DNA from: Janibacter massiliensis
GTDB lineage: Bacteria; Actinomycetota; Actinomycetes; Actinomycetales; Dermatophilaceae
Direction of reading: 5' to 3'
Length of the DNA: 64,000 nucleotides
Assembly: GCF_900289115.1 (NCBI RefSeq)
Contig: NZ_LT985196.1
Span: 1,744,080-1,808,079, forward strand
Within the stretch, counting starts at the first letter, position 1; every line of letters begins with the position of its first letter. A model generated the notes under the pieces. It was not told the DNA's origin, did not search any database, and saw only the letters and a program-made list of their open reading frames with translations. The translations under genes and the position numbers were made by a program. This document shows positions 10,496-19,296 of the stretch, in pieces.

Positions 10496-11942
10496 CCCGC
10501 ACGGCTTTCTCAAGCACCGCGAGCGCGAGCTCCCGGCCCGGCGCCCCGTCCCGGTGCGCCTCATGGACTGGAAGGAGGTCTACGAGAACCGCGACCTCGA
10601 CCAGCTCCGGCGGCAGGCGAGCCGGTGCATGGACTGCGGCATCCCGTTCTGCCACTCCGGCTGCCCGCTGGGCAACCTCATCCCGGAGTGGAACGACCTC
10701 GCGTGGCGCGGCGACTGGCGCGAGGCGATCGAGCGCCTGCACGCGACGAACAACTTCCCCGAGTTCACCGGCCGCCTGTGCCCGGCCCCCTGCGAGACCG
10801 CCTGCGTCCTGGGGATCAACCAGCCCGCGGTGACGATCAAGGAGATCGAGGTCTCGACGATCGAGGTCGCGTTCGGCTTCGGCGGGGTGCAGCCCCAGCC
10901 GCCGGACCGCCTCACGGGCAAGACGGTGGGGGTCATCGGCTCCGGTCCGGCGGGCCTCGCGGCCGCGCAGCAGCTGACGCGGGCCGGTCACACCGTCGCC
11001 GTCATCGAGCGTGCCGACCGCGCGGGCGGCCTGCTGCGCTACGGCATCCCCGAGTTCAAGATGGAGAAGTCGGTCGTCGACCGGCGCCTGGCCCAGATGA
11101 CCGCGGAGGGCACCCGCTTCCGTACGGGCGTCGACGTCGGGGTCGACATCACCGGTGATGAGCTGCGCGCACGGTACGACGCGATCGTCCTGGCCATCGG
11201 CTCGACCCGGCCGCGGGACCTGCCGGTTCCCGGTCGCGAGCTCGACGGCATCGTCCAGGCGATGGACTACCTCCCGCAGGCCAACCGGGTCGCGGTCGGC
11301 GACGAGGTGACCGGGCAGATCACCGCCGAGGGCAAGGACGTCGTCGTCATCGGCGGCGGGGACACCGGCGCCGACTGCATCGGCACCGCGCTGCGGCAGG
11401 GCGCCCGCTCGGTGACGAGCCTGGAGATCATGCCGCGCCCGTCCGAGGACCGGCCCGAGACCCAGCCCTGGCCGACCTACCCGATGATCTACCGGGTCGC
11501 CTCGGCCCACGAGGAGGGCGGGGAGCGCGAGTACGCGGTCTCCACCTCCGAGATCCTCGGCGAGGACGGCCGGGTGACCGGTGTTCGGGTGACCGAGGTG
11601 CGCCGCACCGAGGGCGGGTTCGAGCCGGCGGAGGGGACGGAGCGGGTCATCCCGGCCCAGCTCGTGCTCCTCGCGATGGGCTTCGTCGGTCCGGAGACGG
11701 ACGGCGTCGTCGAGCAGCTCGGGCTCGAGCTCGACGAGCGGGGCAACATCCGTCGCGACCGGTCGTACATGACGAACGTCCCCGGTGTCTTCGTCGCCGG
11801 TGACGCGGGCCGCGGTCAGTCGCTCATCGTGTGGGCGATCGCCGAGGGCCGCTCCGCGGCGCAGGGGGTCGACGCGTGGCTCACCGGGTCCTCGGCGCTG
11901 CCGCGCCCGGTGAACCCGACGGACCGGCCGCTCGTCGTCTGA
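10488..11942 (+). CDS. gltD: Glutamate synthase (NADPH), small subunit
   Basis: A 484-residue flavoprotein that feeds NADPH electrons to GltB. The N-terminal iron-sulfur part has [17 protein letters not shown] and [14 protein letters not shown]; the FAD site is [16 protein letters not shown], the NADPH site is [13 protein letters not shown], and the late FAD motif is [22 protein letters not shown] 10488 is chosen because [16 protein letters not shown] is the standard GltD N-terminus; the frame stays open upstream to 10449 inside gltB. The 8-bp overlap with gltB suggests coupled, equimolar synthesis. Confidence 0.97.
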   Translation: MADPHGFLKHRERELPARRPVPVRLMDWKEVYENRDLDQLRRQASRCMDCGIPFCHSGCPLGNLIPEWNDLAWRGDWREAIERLHATNNFPEFTGRLCPAPCETACVLGINQPAVTIKEIEVSTIEVAFGFGGVQPQPPDRLTGKTVGVIGSGPAGLAAAQQLTRAGHTVAVIERADRAGGLLRYGIPEFKMEKSVVDRRLAQMTAEGTRFRTGVDVGVDITGDELRARYDAIVLAIGSTRPRDLPVPGRELDGIVQAMDYLPQANRVAVGDEVTGQITAEGKDVVVIGGGDTGADCIGTALRQGARSVTSLEIMPRPSEDRPETQPWPTYPMIYRVASAHEEGGEREYAVSTSEILGEDGRVTGVRVTEVRRTEGGFEPAEGTERVIPAQLVLLAMGFVGPETDGVVEQLGLELDERGNIRRDRSYMTNVPGVFVAGDAGRGQSLIVWAIAEGRSAAQGVDAWLTGSSALPRPVNPTDRPLVV

Positions 11943-11982
11943 CGGGCGACGCCCGGCGGACGCGGGCGTGAACGGCGATCGA

Positions 11983-12020
11983 CGGGGTCGTGACGCGTGG
12001 AGTGCCGCGTCACGACCCCG
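11983..12020 (+). terminator. Strong hairpin after gltD
   Basis: A perfect 15-bp inverted repeat (11983-11997 with 12006-12020, 8-nt loop; arm cggggtcgtgacgcg) lies 40 bp after gltD. There is no T-run, as is usual in high-GC actinobacteria. It ends 13 bp before the pyk -10 box, so it may end gltBD transcription and also cover the pyk -35 region. Confidence 0.7.
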
Positions 12021-12033
12021 CGGTCGTTCCTCC

Positions 12034-12039
12034 TAGGGT
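12034..12039 (+). promoter_or_regulatory. -10 box of pyk (leaderless type)
   Basis: TAGGGT ends 7 nt before the pyk ATG. The upstream -35 zone falls in the 3' arm of the gltD hairpin. Confidence 0.5.
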
Positions 12040-12046
12040 GGGTGAC

Positions 12047-13492
12047 ATGCGCCGCGCCAAGATCGTCTGCACCCTCGGCCCTGCCACCAGCGCACCCGAC
12101 CGACTCGTCGCGCTCGTCGAGGCGGGCATGGACGTCGCCCGGCTCAACCTCTCCCACGGCACCCACGCAGACCACGCCCGCGTGTACGCGGACGTGCGCG
12201 CGGCGAGCGACCAGGTCGGCCACGCGGTCGGCGTGCTCGCCGACCTGCAGGGGCCGAAGATCCGCACGGGCCGGTTCGTCGACGGCGGCGTGGAGCTCGT
12301 CGCGGGCGAGCAGTTCACCATCACGACGCGGGACGTGCCCGGGGGCCTGCACGAGGTCTCGACGACGTACCCGGGCCTGCCGCTGGACGTCTCGCCCGGT
12401 GACCGGATCCTCGTCGACGACGGGAAGATCTCCCTCGTCGCGATCGCCGTGACGGACACCGACGTCGTGACGACCGTCGTCGAGGGCGGCCGGATCTCGA
12501 ACAACAAGGGCATCAACCTCCCCGGCGTCGCCGTCTCCGTGCCCGCTCTCAGCGAGAAGGACGAGGACGACCTGCGTTGGGCGCTCCGGACGGGCGTCGA
12601 CATGGTCGCCCTGTCCTTCGTCCGCGAGGCCTCCGACGTCACCCGGGTGCACGCGATCATGGACGAGGTCGGTCGGCGCGTGCCCGTCATCGCCAAGATC
12701 GAGAAGCCGCAGGCGGTGGACAACCTCGCCGCGATCATCGAGGCCTTCGACGGCGTCATGGTCGCCCGCGGTGACCTGGGCGTCGAGCTGCCCCTGGAGG
12801 AGGTCCCGCTCGTCCAGAAGCACGCGGTCGAGATGTGCCGCCGGCAGGCCAAGCCGGTCATCGTCGCCACACAGGTCCTCGAGTCGATGATCGAGGCACC
12901 CAGGCCGACGCGCGCCGAGGCCTCCGACGCGGCCAACGCGGTGCTCGACGGGGCCGACGCGCTCATGCTCTCGGGGGAGACGAGTGTCGGCGCCTACCCC
13001 ATCGAGGCCGTGCGGACGATGGCGCGGATCATCGAGACGACGGAGGAGGACGGCATGCACCGGCTCGCGCTGACGACGAAGCCGACGACGAAGGGCGGCG
13101 CCGTCACCGCAGCGGCCTCCGAGATCGGCGACATCATCGGCGCCCGCTACCTCGTCGTCTTCACGACGTCCGGGGACGCCGCGCGACGCCTGGCCCGGAC
13201 CCGGTCGAAGATCCCGATGCTCGCCTTCACCCCCTTGGGGGAGACGCGCTCGAGGCTCGCCCTCACGTGGGGCATCGAGACCTTCCTCGTCCCACCGGTC
13301 GAGCACACCGACGAGTTCGCGTACCAGACCGACTCGATCCTCCTGTCCCTCGGGCGGGCCGTCGAGGGCGACCAGGTGATCATCGTCGCGGGCTCGCCGC
13401 CCGGGATCCCGGGATCGACCAACGCCCTGCGGGTCCACCGGATCGGTGACGCCCGGCAGGGGAACGCCCCCGCGTACGCAGCCCTCCACTGA
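12047..13492 (+). CDS. pyk: Pyruvate kinase
   Basis: A 481-residue glycolytic enzyme converting phosphoenolpyruvate and ADP to pyruvate and ATP. It has the start [11 protein letters not shown], the substrate Arg in RLNLSHG, the barrel motif [12 protein letters not shown], the Mg/PEP site [18 protein letters not shown], and the family signature [15 protein letters not shown]. Length is normal. ATG 12047 gives the standard N-terminus and lies 7 nt after a TAGGGT box; the frame is open to 11990 but that part has no homology. It is flanked by gltBD and tRNA-Leu. Confidence 0.97.
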   Translation: MRRAKIVCTLGPATSAPDRLVALVEAGMDVARLNLSHGTHADHARVYADVRAASDQVGHAVGVLADLQGPKIRTGRFVDGGVELVAGEQFTITTRDVPGGLHEVSTTYPGLPLDVSPGDRILVDDGKISLVAIAVTDTDVVTTVVEGGRISNNKGINLPGVAVSVPALSEKDEDDLRWALRTGVDMVALSFVREASDVTRVHAIMDEVGRRVPVIAKIEKPQAVDNLAAIIEAFDGVMVARGDLGVELPLEEVPLVQKHAVEMCRRQAKPVIVATQVLESMIEAPRPTRAEASDAANAVLDGADALMLSGETSVGAYPIEAVRTMARIIETTEEDGMHRLALTTKPTTKGGAVTAAASEIGDIIGARYLVVFTTSGDAARRLARTRSKIPMLAFTPLGETRSRLALTWGIETFLVPPVEHTDEFAYQTDSILLSLGRAVEGDQVIIVAGSPPGIPGSTNALRVHRIGDARQGNAPAYAALH

Positions 13493-13536
13493 CGGCTCGC
13501 CCCGTCTGCCGACCCCGTGCGCGTCGTACCGCTCGC

Positions 13537-13542
13537 TAGACT
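13537..13542 (+). promoter_or_regulatory. -10 box of tRNA-Leu
   Basis: TAGACT ends 13 nt before the mature tRNA 5' end, so transcription would start about 7 nt upstream of the tRNA. No clear -35 is seen. Confidence 0.45.
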
Positions 13543-13555
13543 GCCCTCGGTCCGG

Positions 13556-13638
13556 GCCGGGATGGTGGAACGGCAGACACGGGGCACTCAAAATGCTCTG
13601 CCCGCAAGGGCGTGCGGGTTCGAATCCCGCTCCCGGCA
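13556..13638 (+). tRNA. tRNA-Leu (anticodon CAA)
   Basis: An 83-nt cloverleaf. The acceptor GCCGGGA (13556-13562) pairs with TCCCGGC (13631-13637), discriminator A. The anticodon stem GGGCA/TGCTC holds loop CTCAAAA, giving anticodon CAA, which reads UUG. There is a long class II variable arm (about 14 nt), then T-arm GCGGG-TTCGAAT-CCCGC. CCA is not encoded. UUG is a rare Leu codon in such a GC-rich genome. Confidence 0.97.
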
Positions 13639-13710
13639 CGCCCGTCCCCCGGACGGGCGGCACGACAGCCCGGCACGACCTGACACCGCGTCGAGACAGC
13701 GAGGTCCACG

Positions 13711-14346
13711 ATGACGCAGCCCCCGACCGCCCCCTCCGCCTCCGGCTCGGAGCGCGAGCCGGACGACAGCCGCGCGCGACGGATCGTGCTCGCCGACGAC
13801 GAGGCGCTCATCCGCCTTGATCTCGCGGAGATGCTCGAGGACGCCGGGTACGAGATCGTCGGTCAGGCGCCCGACGGTCAGCAGGCGGTCGAGCTCGTGC
13901 GCTCGCTCACCCCGGACCTCGCCGTCCTCGACGTGAAGATGCCGGTGATGGACGGCCTCAGCGCGGCGGAGGAGATCGGCCGGGAGCGGATCTGCCCCGT
14001 CGTCATGCTCACCGCGTTCAGCCAGAAGGAGCTCGTCGAGCGGGCCCGCGACGCTGGTGTCATGGCGTACGTCGTCAAGCCGTTCACCGCCGGGGACATC
14101 GCCCCCGCGATCGACATCGCGCTGTCCCGGTGGTCCGAGATCAGCGCGCTCGAGGCCGAGGTCGCCGACCTCGGCGAGCGGCTGGAGACCCGCAAGGCGG
14201 TGGACCGGGCCAAGGGCATCCTCATGCGGCGGCTCGACCTCAGCGAGCCAGACGCGTTCCGCTGGATCCAGAAGACGGCGATGGACCGGCGGCTCGGGAT
14301 GCGCGAGGTCGCCGACGCGGTCGTCGCGGGGATGGACACCGACTGA
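13711..14346 (+). CDS. pdtaR: ANTAR-type response regulator PdtaR
   Basis: A 211-residue two-component regulator. The receiver domain (about 24-140) has acidic D29/D30, phospho-acceptor D74 in [12 protein letters not shown], and the conserved Lys in YVVKPF. A coiled linker leads to a C-terminal ANTAR RNA-binding domain (about 148-205, [13 protein letters not shown]...[20 protein letters not shown]). Mycobacterial PdtaR (Rv1626) acts by binding hairpins in target mRNAs when phosphorylated by PdtaS. No PdtaS-like kinase is in the window. The start is ATG 13711 with GAGG upstream. The stop lies 6 bp from the convergent DUF554 gene. Confidence 0.95.
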   Translation: MTQPPTAPSASGSEREPDDSRARRIVLADDEALIRLDLAEMLEDAGYEIVGQAPDGQQAVELVRSLTPDLAVLDVKMPVMDGLSAAEEIGRERICPVVMLTAFSQKELVERARDAGVMAYVVKPFTAGDIAPAIDIALSRWSEISALEAEVADLGERLETRKAVDRAKGILMRRLDLSEPDAFRWIQKTAMDRRLGMREVADAVVAGMDTD

Positions 14347-14352
14347 CCCCGG

Positions 14353-15141
14353 TCAGCGCAGGAGCACGACCGCCTGGGTGAGCAGCGGCGCGAGGACGAG
14401 CGCCGGCAGCAGGTCGCCGACGGGGATCTCGCGCACGCGCATCAGACGGAGCCCGATGCCGACGAGCATGAGGCCCCCGGTCGCGGTGAGCGCCGCGATG
14501 TGCGGCTCGGGCAGGACCGACCCGAGGACGAGGCCGAGCAGCGTGAGGCTGCCCTGGACGACGGCGACGGACACGGCGGAGAAGAGGACCCCGACGCCGA
14601 AGGAGCTGGCGAAGGCGAGCGAGGCGAAGCCGTCGAGGACCGACTTGAGGACGAGCTGGTCGATGCCGCGGCCGAGCCCGTCGTTGAGCGAGCCGAGGAT
14701 CGTCAGCGGCCCGACGCAGAACAGCAGCGAGGCGGTGAGCCAGCCCTCGACGAAGCGCTCACGGCCGGCATGGGTGTCGCCGGCGTCCGGGCCGTCGGCG
14801 AGGGCCGGGGAGCGCCGGGCGACGAGCCGCTGGACGGTGCCGGCGAGCCCTTCGAGCCGGTCGTCGATCCGCCACCCCGACCCGAGCATCCCGCCGACGA
14901 CGAGGGAGAAGAGGACGACGAGCACCGGGACACCGGACCCGAGGGCGGCGGTGAGGCTCGGGGAGGTGATCTCGAGCGCGGACAGACCCGCCATGAGGAG
15001 GGTGACGAGCCCGAGCCCGTCCGTGCCGACCGACCGGGTGCGCTCGGGGATGCGGTGACCGACGACCATCCCCAGCAGGCTGCCGATGACGACCGTGGCG
15101 ACGTTGATCGCCGTCCCGGCCCCGACGAACCCGCCGTCCAT
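14353..15141 (-). CDS. DUF554 family membrane protein
   Basis: A 262-residue polytopic protein of the YqgA/YdfK (DUF554) family: GTAINVATVVIGSLLGMVVG at the start, LLFCVGPLTILGSLNDG in the middle, and VLKSVLDGFASLAFASSFGVG, both typical of the family. Its function is unknown; it is thought to be a transporter-like membrane protein. ATG 15141 shares one base with the stop of the thioesterase gene (TGATG), so the two are probably one operon. Confidence 0.85.
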   Translation of the reverse strand: MDGGFVGAGTAINVATVVIGSLLGMVVGHRIPERTRSVGTDGLGLVTLLMAGLSALEITSPSLTAALGSGVPVLVVLFSLVVGGMLGSGWRIDDRLEGLAGTVQRLVARRSPALADGPDAGDTHAGRERFVEGWLTASLLFCVGPLTILGSLNDGLGRGIDQLVLKSVLDGFASLAFASSFGVGVLFSAVSVAVVQGSLTLLGLVLGSVLPEPHIAALTATGGLMLVGIGLRLMRVREIPVGDLLPALVLAPLLTQAVVLLR

Positions 15142-15581
15142 CAGGCGCCCGGGGCGGCGTCGCGCAGCAGGCAGGTGATCCGGGCCGTGCAGATCCGCCG
15201 GTCGTCCTCGTCGGTGACGACGACCTCGTAGCAGGCGAGGGTCGACCCGAGCTGGACCGGCGTCGCGACGCCGGTGACGACGCCGCCACGGGCCGCCCGG
15301 TGGTGCGTGGCGTTGATGTCGACCCCGACGGCGATCCGCCCGGGGCCGGCGTGGATCGCGGAACCGATGGAGCCGAGCGTCTCGGCGAGGACGACCGATG
15401 CGCCGCCGTGGAGCAGGCCGTAGGGCTGGGTGTTGCCCTCGACCGGCATCCGCGCGACGACCCGGGCCGAGCTGCACAGGACGAGCTCGATCTCCATCCG
15501 CTGCGCCAGGCCGCCGGCGCCGCCCGCGAGGACCTGCTCCGTCATGTCCGTCGGGTCGCCCAACCGGGGTTGCTCGTCCAC
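15141..15581 (-). CDS. PaaI-like hotdog thioesterase
   Basis: A 146-residue hotdog-fold acyl-CoA thioesterase of the PaaI/YbgC-like group. The family block GLLHGGASVVLAETLGS carries the HGG loop with the acidic residue on the next helix; VGVDINATHHRAA and the final RITCLLRD are typical. Its substrate cannot be told. GTG 15581 is preferred because GGAG lies 7 nt upstream; ATG 15545 (134 residues) is possible but lacks an SD. The gene is divergent from polA, with 82 bp between the starts. Confidence 0.85.
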   Translation of the reverse strand: MDEQPRLGDPTDMTEQVLAGGAGGLAQRMEIELVLCSSARVVARMPVEGNTQPYGLLHGGASVVLAETLGSIGSAIHAGPGRIAVGVDINATHHRAARGGVVTGVATPVQLGSTLACYEVVVTDEDDRRICTARITCLLRDAAPGA

Positions 15582-15649
15582 TGCCGCTCCATCTGCTCGG
15601 GTCGCGGTCCGGCGGGGTGCCGTCCGTCGACGCTGTCGGTGCACCGGCC

Positions 15650-15655
15650 TAGGGT
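15650..15655 (+). promoter_or_regulatory. -10 box of polA (near-leaderless)
   Basis: TAGGGT is followed by 8 nt and the polA GTG at 15664, again without an SD between. Confidence 0.45.
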
Positions 15656-15663
15656 GGCATGCC

Positions 15664-18342
15664 GTGACCCGCCTGCTGCTCCTCGACGGCCATTCCCTCG
15701 CGTACCGGGCGTTCTTCGCCCTGCCGGCGGAGAACTTCTCGACCTCGACGGGGCAGCACACCAACGCGGTGTACGGCTTTGTCTCGATGCTCATCAACGT
15801 CCTGCGGGACGAGGAGCCGACCCACGTCGGGGTCGCCTTCGACCGCTCCCGCCAGACGTTCCGGGCCGCGGAGTACGAGGAGTACAAGGCCGGCCGGTCG
15901 GCGACCCCGACGGAGTTCTCCGGCCAGCTGCCGCTGCTGCGCGAGGTGCTCGACGCCCTGCACATCCGCCACCTCGACGTCGAGGGGTACGAGGCCGACG
16001 ACGTCATCGCGACGTGGGCGACGCAGGCCCGGACCGCGGGGATGGAGGTCCTCGTCTGCACCGGTGACCGGGACGCGCTCCAGCTCGTCGACGCGGGCAC
16101 GACCGTGCTGTACCCGCGCAAGGGCGTCTCCGACCTCGCGCGGATGACGCCGGAGGCGGTCCTCGAGAAGTACGGCGTGCCGCCGGAGCGCTATCCCGAC
16201 CTCGCCGCGCTCGTTGGGGAGTCGAGCGACAACCTCCCGGGGGTGCCCGGGGTCGGTCCGAAGACCGCGGCGAAGTGGATCACGGCCCACGGCGACCTCG
16301 CTGGCATCGTCGCCGCCGTCGACACGATCGGCGGCAAGGCCGGGCAGTCGCTGCGCGACCACCTCGACCAGGTGCTGCGCAACCGGCGCCTCAACGAGCT
16401 CGTCCGCGACCTCGACCTCGAGGTCGGGGTCGAGGACCTCGAGCGCCGACCGTGGGACCGGGAGGCCGTCCACACGCTCTTCGACGGCCTCGAGTTCCGG
16501 GTCCTGCGCGACCGCCTGTTCCAGACCTTCCCCGCCGAGGAGGATGAGGTGGCCGGCGGTGAGCTCGACGTCGACCCGGTGACGCTGACGGGTGACGCGG
16601 TCGGGGCGTGGCTCGCAGCGGCCGGGTCCGAGCCGGCCGCCCTCGACGTCGTCGGGACATGGGCGCTCGGCACCGGTGACGCGAGCACGATCGCGCTCGC
16701 CGACGGCGCGGGGCGCGCCGCCTGGGTCGACCTCACGGCACTCGATCCCGACGCCGAGACCGCGCTGACGGACTGGCTCGCCGACCCGGGGCGGCCGAAG
16801 GTTCTCCACGACGCCAAACCCGCACTGCAGCGGCTCGCGGCCCGCGGCATGGCGCTCGACGGGCTCGCGTGGGACACGGCCCTCGCGGCGTATCTCGTCA
16901 AGCCCGACCAGCGCTCGTACGACCTCGACGACCTGCTCGTCCGGCTCACCGGGCAGACCCTCCAGCCGAGGGTCGAGACGGGTCAGGGGATGCTCGCCCT
17001 CGACGATGACGTGGACGAGCAGGCCCGGGAGGCGGCCGCCCGCGCGGCCGCGACGGGCCTCGTGCGCGCCGCCCAGGTCACCCCGCTCGAGGAGGCCGGG
17101 GGGACGAGCCTGCTGCGGGACGTCGAGCTGCCGCTCGTGCCGGTGCTCGCGCGGATGGAGCGCACGGGCATCGCCGTGGACCTCGACGCGCTCACCGCGC
17201 TGGAGAAGGACTTCGCCGACAAGGTGGCCCAGGCCCAGCAGGACGCCTGGGACGCCAATGACGGGGAGGAGGTGAACCTCGGGTCGCCGAAGCAGCTCCA
17301 GGTCGTCCTCTTCGAGAAGAAGAACCTCCCGAAGACGCGGAAGACGAAGACCGGCTGGACGACCGACGCCGACGCCCTCACCGACCTCTACGCCAAGACC
17401 GAGGACCCCTTCCTCGAGGCGCTCCTGCGGCATCGGGACGCGACGCGGCTGCGGGTCACGGTCGAGGGGCTCATCAAGTCCGTCGGTGATGACGGGCGGA
17501 TCCACACGACGTACCAGCAGACGATCGCTGCCACCGGCCGGCTGTCGTCGACCGAGCCGAACCTGCAGAACATCCCCATCCGCACCGAGGAGGGTCGGCG
17601 GATCCGAGAGGTCTTCGTCGTCGGCGCCGACGAGCAGGGGCCCATGGAGTGCCTCATGTCCGCCGACTACAGCCAGATCGAGATGCGGATCATGGCCCAC
17701 CTCAGCGAGGACGCCGGGCTCATCGAGGCGTTCCGGACGGGGGAGGACCTGCACCGGTACGTCGGTGCGCGGGTCTTCGACGTCGCCCCCCAGGACGTGA
17801 CGCCGGAGATGCGATCGAAGGTCAAGGCGATGAGCTACGGCCTCGCGTACGGCTTGTCCGCGTTCGGGCTGTCGAAGCAGCTGTCGATCAGCACCGGCGA
17901 GGCCCAGGCGCTCATGGACGACTACTTCGAGCGGTTCGGCGGGGTGCGGGACTACCTGGCCGACGTCGTCCAGGACGCGCGGGCCACGGGGTGGACGGAG
18001 ACGATGCTCGGGCGGCGCCGCTACCTGCCCGACCTGGGGAGCAGCAACCGGCAGCGGCGAGAGATGGCCGAGCGGATGGCGCTCAACGCCCCGATCCAGG
18101 GGTCGGCGGCCGATGTCGTCAAGCTCGCGATGCTCCACACGGACGCCGCGCTGCGGGGCGAGGGGCTCCGCTCGCGCATCCTCCTCCAGGTCCACGACGA
18201 GCTGGTGCTCGAGGTCGCGCCGGGGGAGCGGGAGCGGGTCGAGGCCGTCGTCCGGGAGCGGATGGGCGGCGCCCTCGAGCTGAGGGTGCCGCTCGACGTG
18301 AGCGTCGGCGCCGGCCGCAGCTGGCACGACGCCGCGCACTGA
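15664..18342 (+). CDS. polA: DNA polymerase I
   Basis: An 892-residue repair and Okazaki-processing polymerase. The N-terminal 5'-nuclease (about 1-300) has LLLLDGHSLAYRAFFAL, GYEADDVIAT, CTGDRDALQLV and GVPGVGPKTAAKW. The middle 3'-5' exonuclease-like domain (about 310-510) lacks the usual DxE metal motif (ALDVVGTWAL instead), so proofreading is probably lost, as in other actinobacteria. The polymerase has motif A SADYSQIEMRIMAHLS, motif B RSKVKAMSYGLAYGLS and motif C QVHDELVLEV. GTG 15664 gives the standard start. Confidence 0.97.
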   Translation: MTRLLLLDGHSLAYRAFFALPAENFSTSTGQHTNAVYGFVSMLINVLRDEEPTHVGVAFDRSRQTFRAAEYEEYKAGRSATPTEFSGQLPLLREVLDALHIRHLDVEGYEADDVIATWATQARTAGMEVLVCTGDRDALQLVDAGTTVLYPRKGVSDLARMTPEAVLEKYGVPPERYPDLAALVGESSDNLPGVPGVGPKTAAKWITAHGDLAGIVAAVDTIGGKAGQSLRDHLDQVLRNRRLNELVRDLDLEVGVEDLERRPWDREAVHTLFDGLEFRVLRDRLFQTFPAEEDEVAGGELDVDPVTLTGDAVGAWLAAAGSEPAALDVVGTWALGTGDASTIALADGAGRAAWVDLTALDPDAETALTDWLADPGRPKVLHDAKPALQRLAARGMALDGLAWDTALAAYLVKPDQRSYDLDDLLVRLTGQTLQPRVETGQGMLALDDDVDEQAREAAARAAATGLVRAAQVTPLEEAGGTSLLRDVELPLVPVLARMERTGIAVDLDALTALEKDFADKVAQAQQDAWDANDGEEVNLGSPKQLQVVLFEKKNLPKTRKTKTGWTTDADALTDLYAKTEDPFLEALLRHRDATRLRVTVEGLIKSVGDDGRIHTTYQQTIAATGRLSSTEPNLQNIPIRTEEGRRIREVFVVGADEQGPMECLMSADYSQIEMRIMAHLSEDAGLIEAFRTGEDLHRYVGARVFDVAPQDVTPEMRSKVKAMSYGLAYGLSAFGLSKQLSISTGEAQALMDDYFERFGGVRDYLADVVQDARATGWTETMLGRRRYLPDLGSSNRQRREMAERMALNAPIQGSAADVVKLAMLHTDAALRGEGLRSRILLQVHDELVLEVAPGERERVEAVVRERMGGALELRVPLDVSVGAGRSWHDAAH

Positions 18343-18348
18343 GCCCGG

Positions 18349-19293
18349 TCAGGGCGCGACGACGACCCCGGCGAGGACCGCCCCCGGGGCCACCCGGGCG
18401 CCCTCGAGGACGAGGACACCCTCGAGGCGGGCTCCGGCCCCGACGGTCGCGCCCGCGAGCACGGACGTCCCACCCGTGAGGACCGCGTCGGGTGCGACCC
18501 GGGCGGCGTGGTGGCACCACGACTCCCGCACCGGGGTCGGCGCGGGCGTCGGCGGAAAGCCGAACCGGACGACGTCGGCCGACGTCGCCGCGAGCGCGGC
18601 GGGGGTGCCGACGTCGGCGAAGTAGGCGCTCTCGCGGTGGGCGACGACACCCCCGTCGGCGACGAGGGCGGGGTAGACGTCCCGCTCGAGCGAGACGACG
18701 CCCTCGACCGGGACACGCGCGACGGCACGACCGGAGAGGACCACGGTCCCGGCGTTGACCGTCCGGGCCGGTGGGTCCGGCGACTTCTCGAGGAACGCGG
18801 TGACCCGGTCGGCATCGGCGCCCCTGCCCCCGCGCACGACGACGCAGCCGTACGGACGGGCGTCATCCACCTCCCGGACGTGCACCACGGCCTGCGGGGC
18901 GTCCGGTGCGGCGAAGCGAGCCAGCTGGGTGCGCAGGTCGTGCCCCGTGACGAGGTCCCCGTTGACGACGACGACCCCCTCGTCGGCCTCCAGCTCCGGG
19001 CAGGCGTGCCGGAGGCCGCCGCCGGTGCCGCGCGGTTCACCCTCGTCGAGCGCGCGGACCGCGAGCCCCAGCTCGGCACGGGCCGTCTCGACGACCGCGT
19101 CGAAGTCGGCGGCCCGGTACGCCGCGGCGAGCGTGACGTCCGCGATCCCGGCCGCTGCCAGCCACCGCAGCTGGTGCAGGACGATCGGCTCGCCGGCCAG
19201 TGGCAGGAGCGGCTTCGGCGTCCGGTCGGTCAGCGACCCCATCCGGGTGCCCCGGCCGCCAGCGAGGATGACGGCGTGGCGACTGGCGCGCAC
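18349..19293 (-). CDS. Mannose-1-phosphate guanylyltransferase-like enzyme
   Basis: A 314-residue sugar-1-phosphate nucleotidyltransferase. The N-terminal Rossmann domain has AVILAGGRGTRMG and TPKPLLPLAGEP, the metal site VVNGDLV, and AFLEKSPDPPARTVNAGTVV; a short left-handed beta-helix ends the protein. The pattern closely follows the mycobacterial GDP-mannose enzyme Rv3264c as I recall it, but the C-terminal helix is about 45 residues shorter. It may supply GDP-mannose, or act as the missing GDP-heptose enzyme (HddC role) for the hddA cluster; sequence alone does not decide. The GTG start lies 3 bp after the acyltransferase stop. Confidence 0.8.
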   Translation of the reverse strand: MRASRHAVILAGGRGTRMGSLTDRTPKPLLPLAGEPIVLHQLRWLAAAGIADVTLAAAYRAADFDAVVETARAELGLAVRALDEGEPRGTGGGLRHACPELEADEGVVVVNGDLVTGHDLRTQLARFAAPDAPQAVVHVREVDDARPYGCVVVRGGRGADADRVTAFLEKSPDPPARTVNAGTVVLSGRAVARVPVEGVVSLERDVYPALVADGGVVAHRESAYFADVGTPAALAATSADVVRFGFPPTPAPTPVRESWCHHAARVAPDAVLTGGTSVLAGATVGAGARLEGVLVLEGARVAPGAVLAGVVVAP

Positions 19294-19296
19294 CGG

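Noticed and set aside
5819-10564. Open frame of 1581 codons on the minus strand opposite gltB
   Set aside because: It is a shadow of the very GC-rich gltB codon pattern; its translation is low-complexity Arg/Asp/Leu/Val with no family motif, and gltB is certain.
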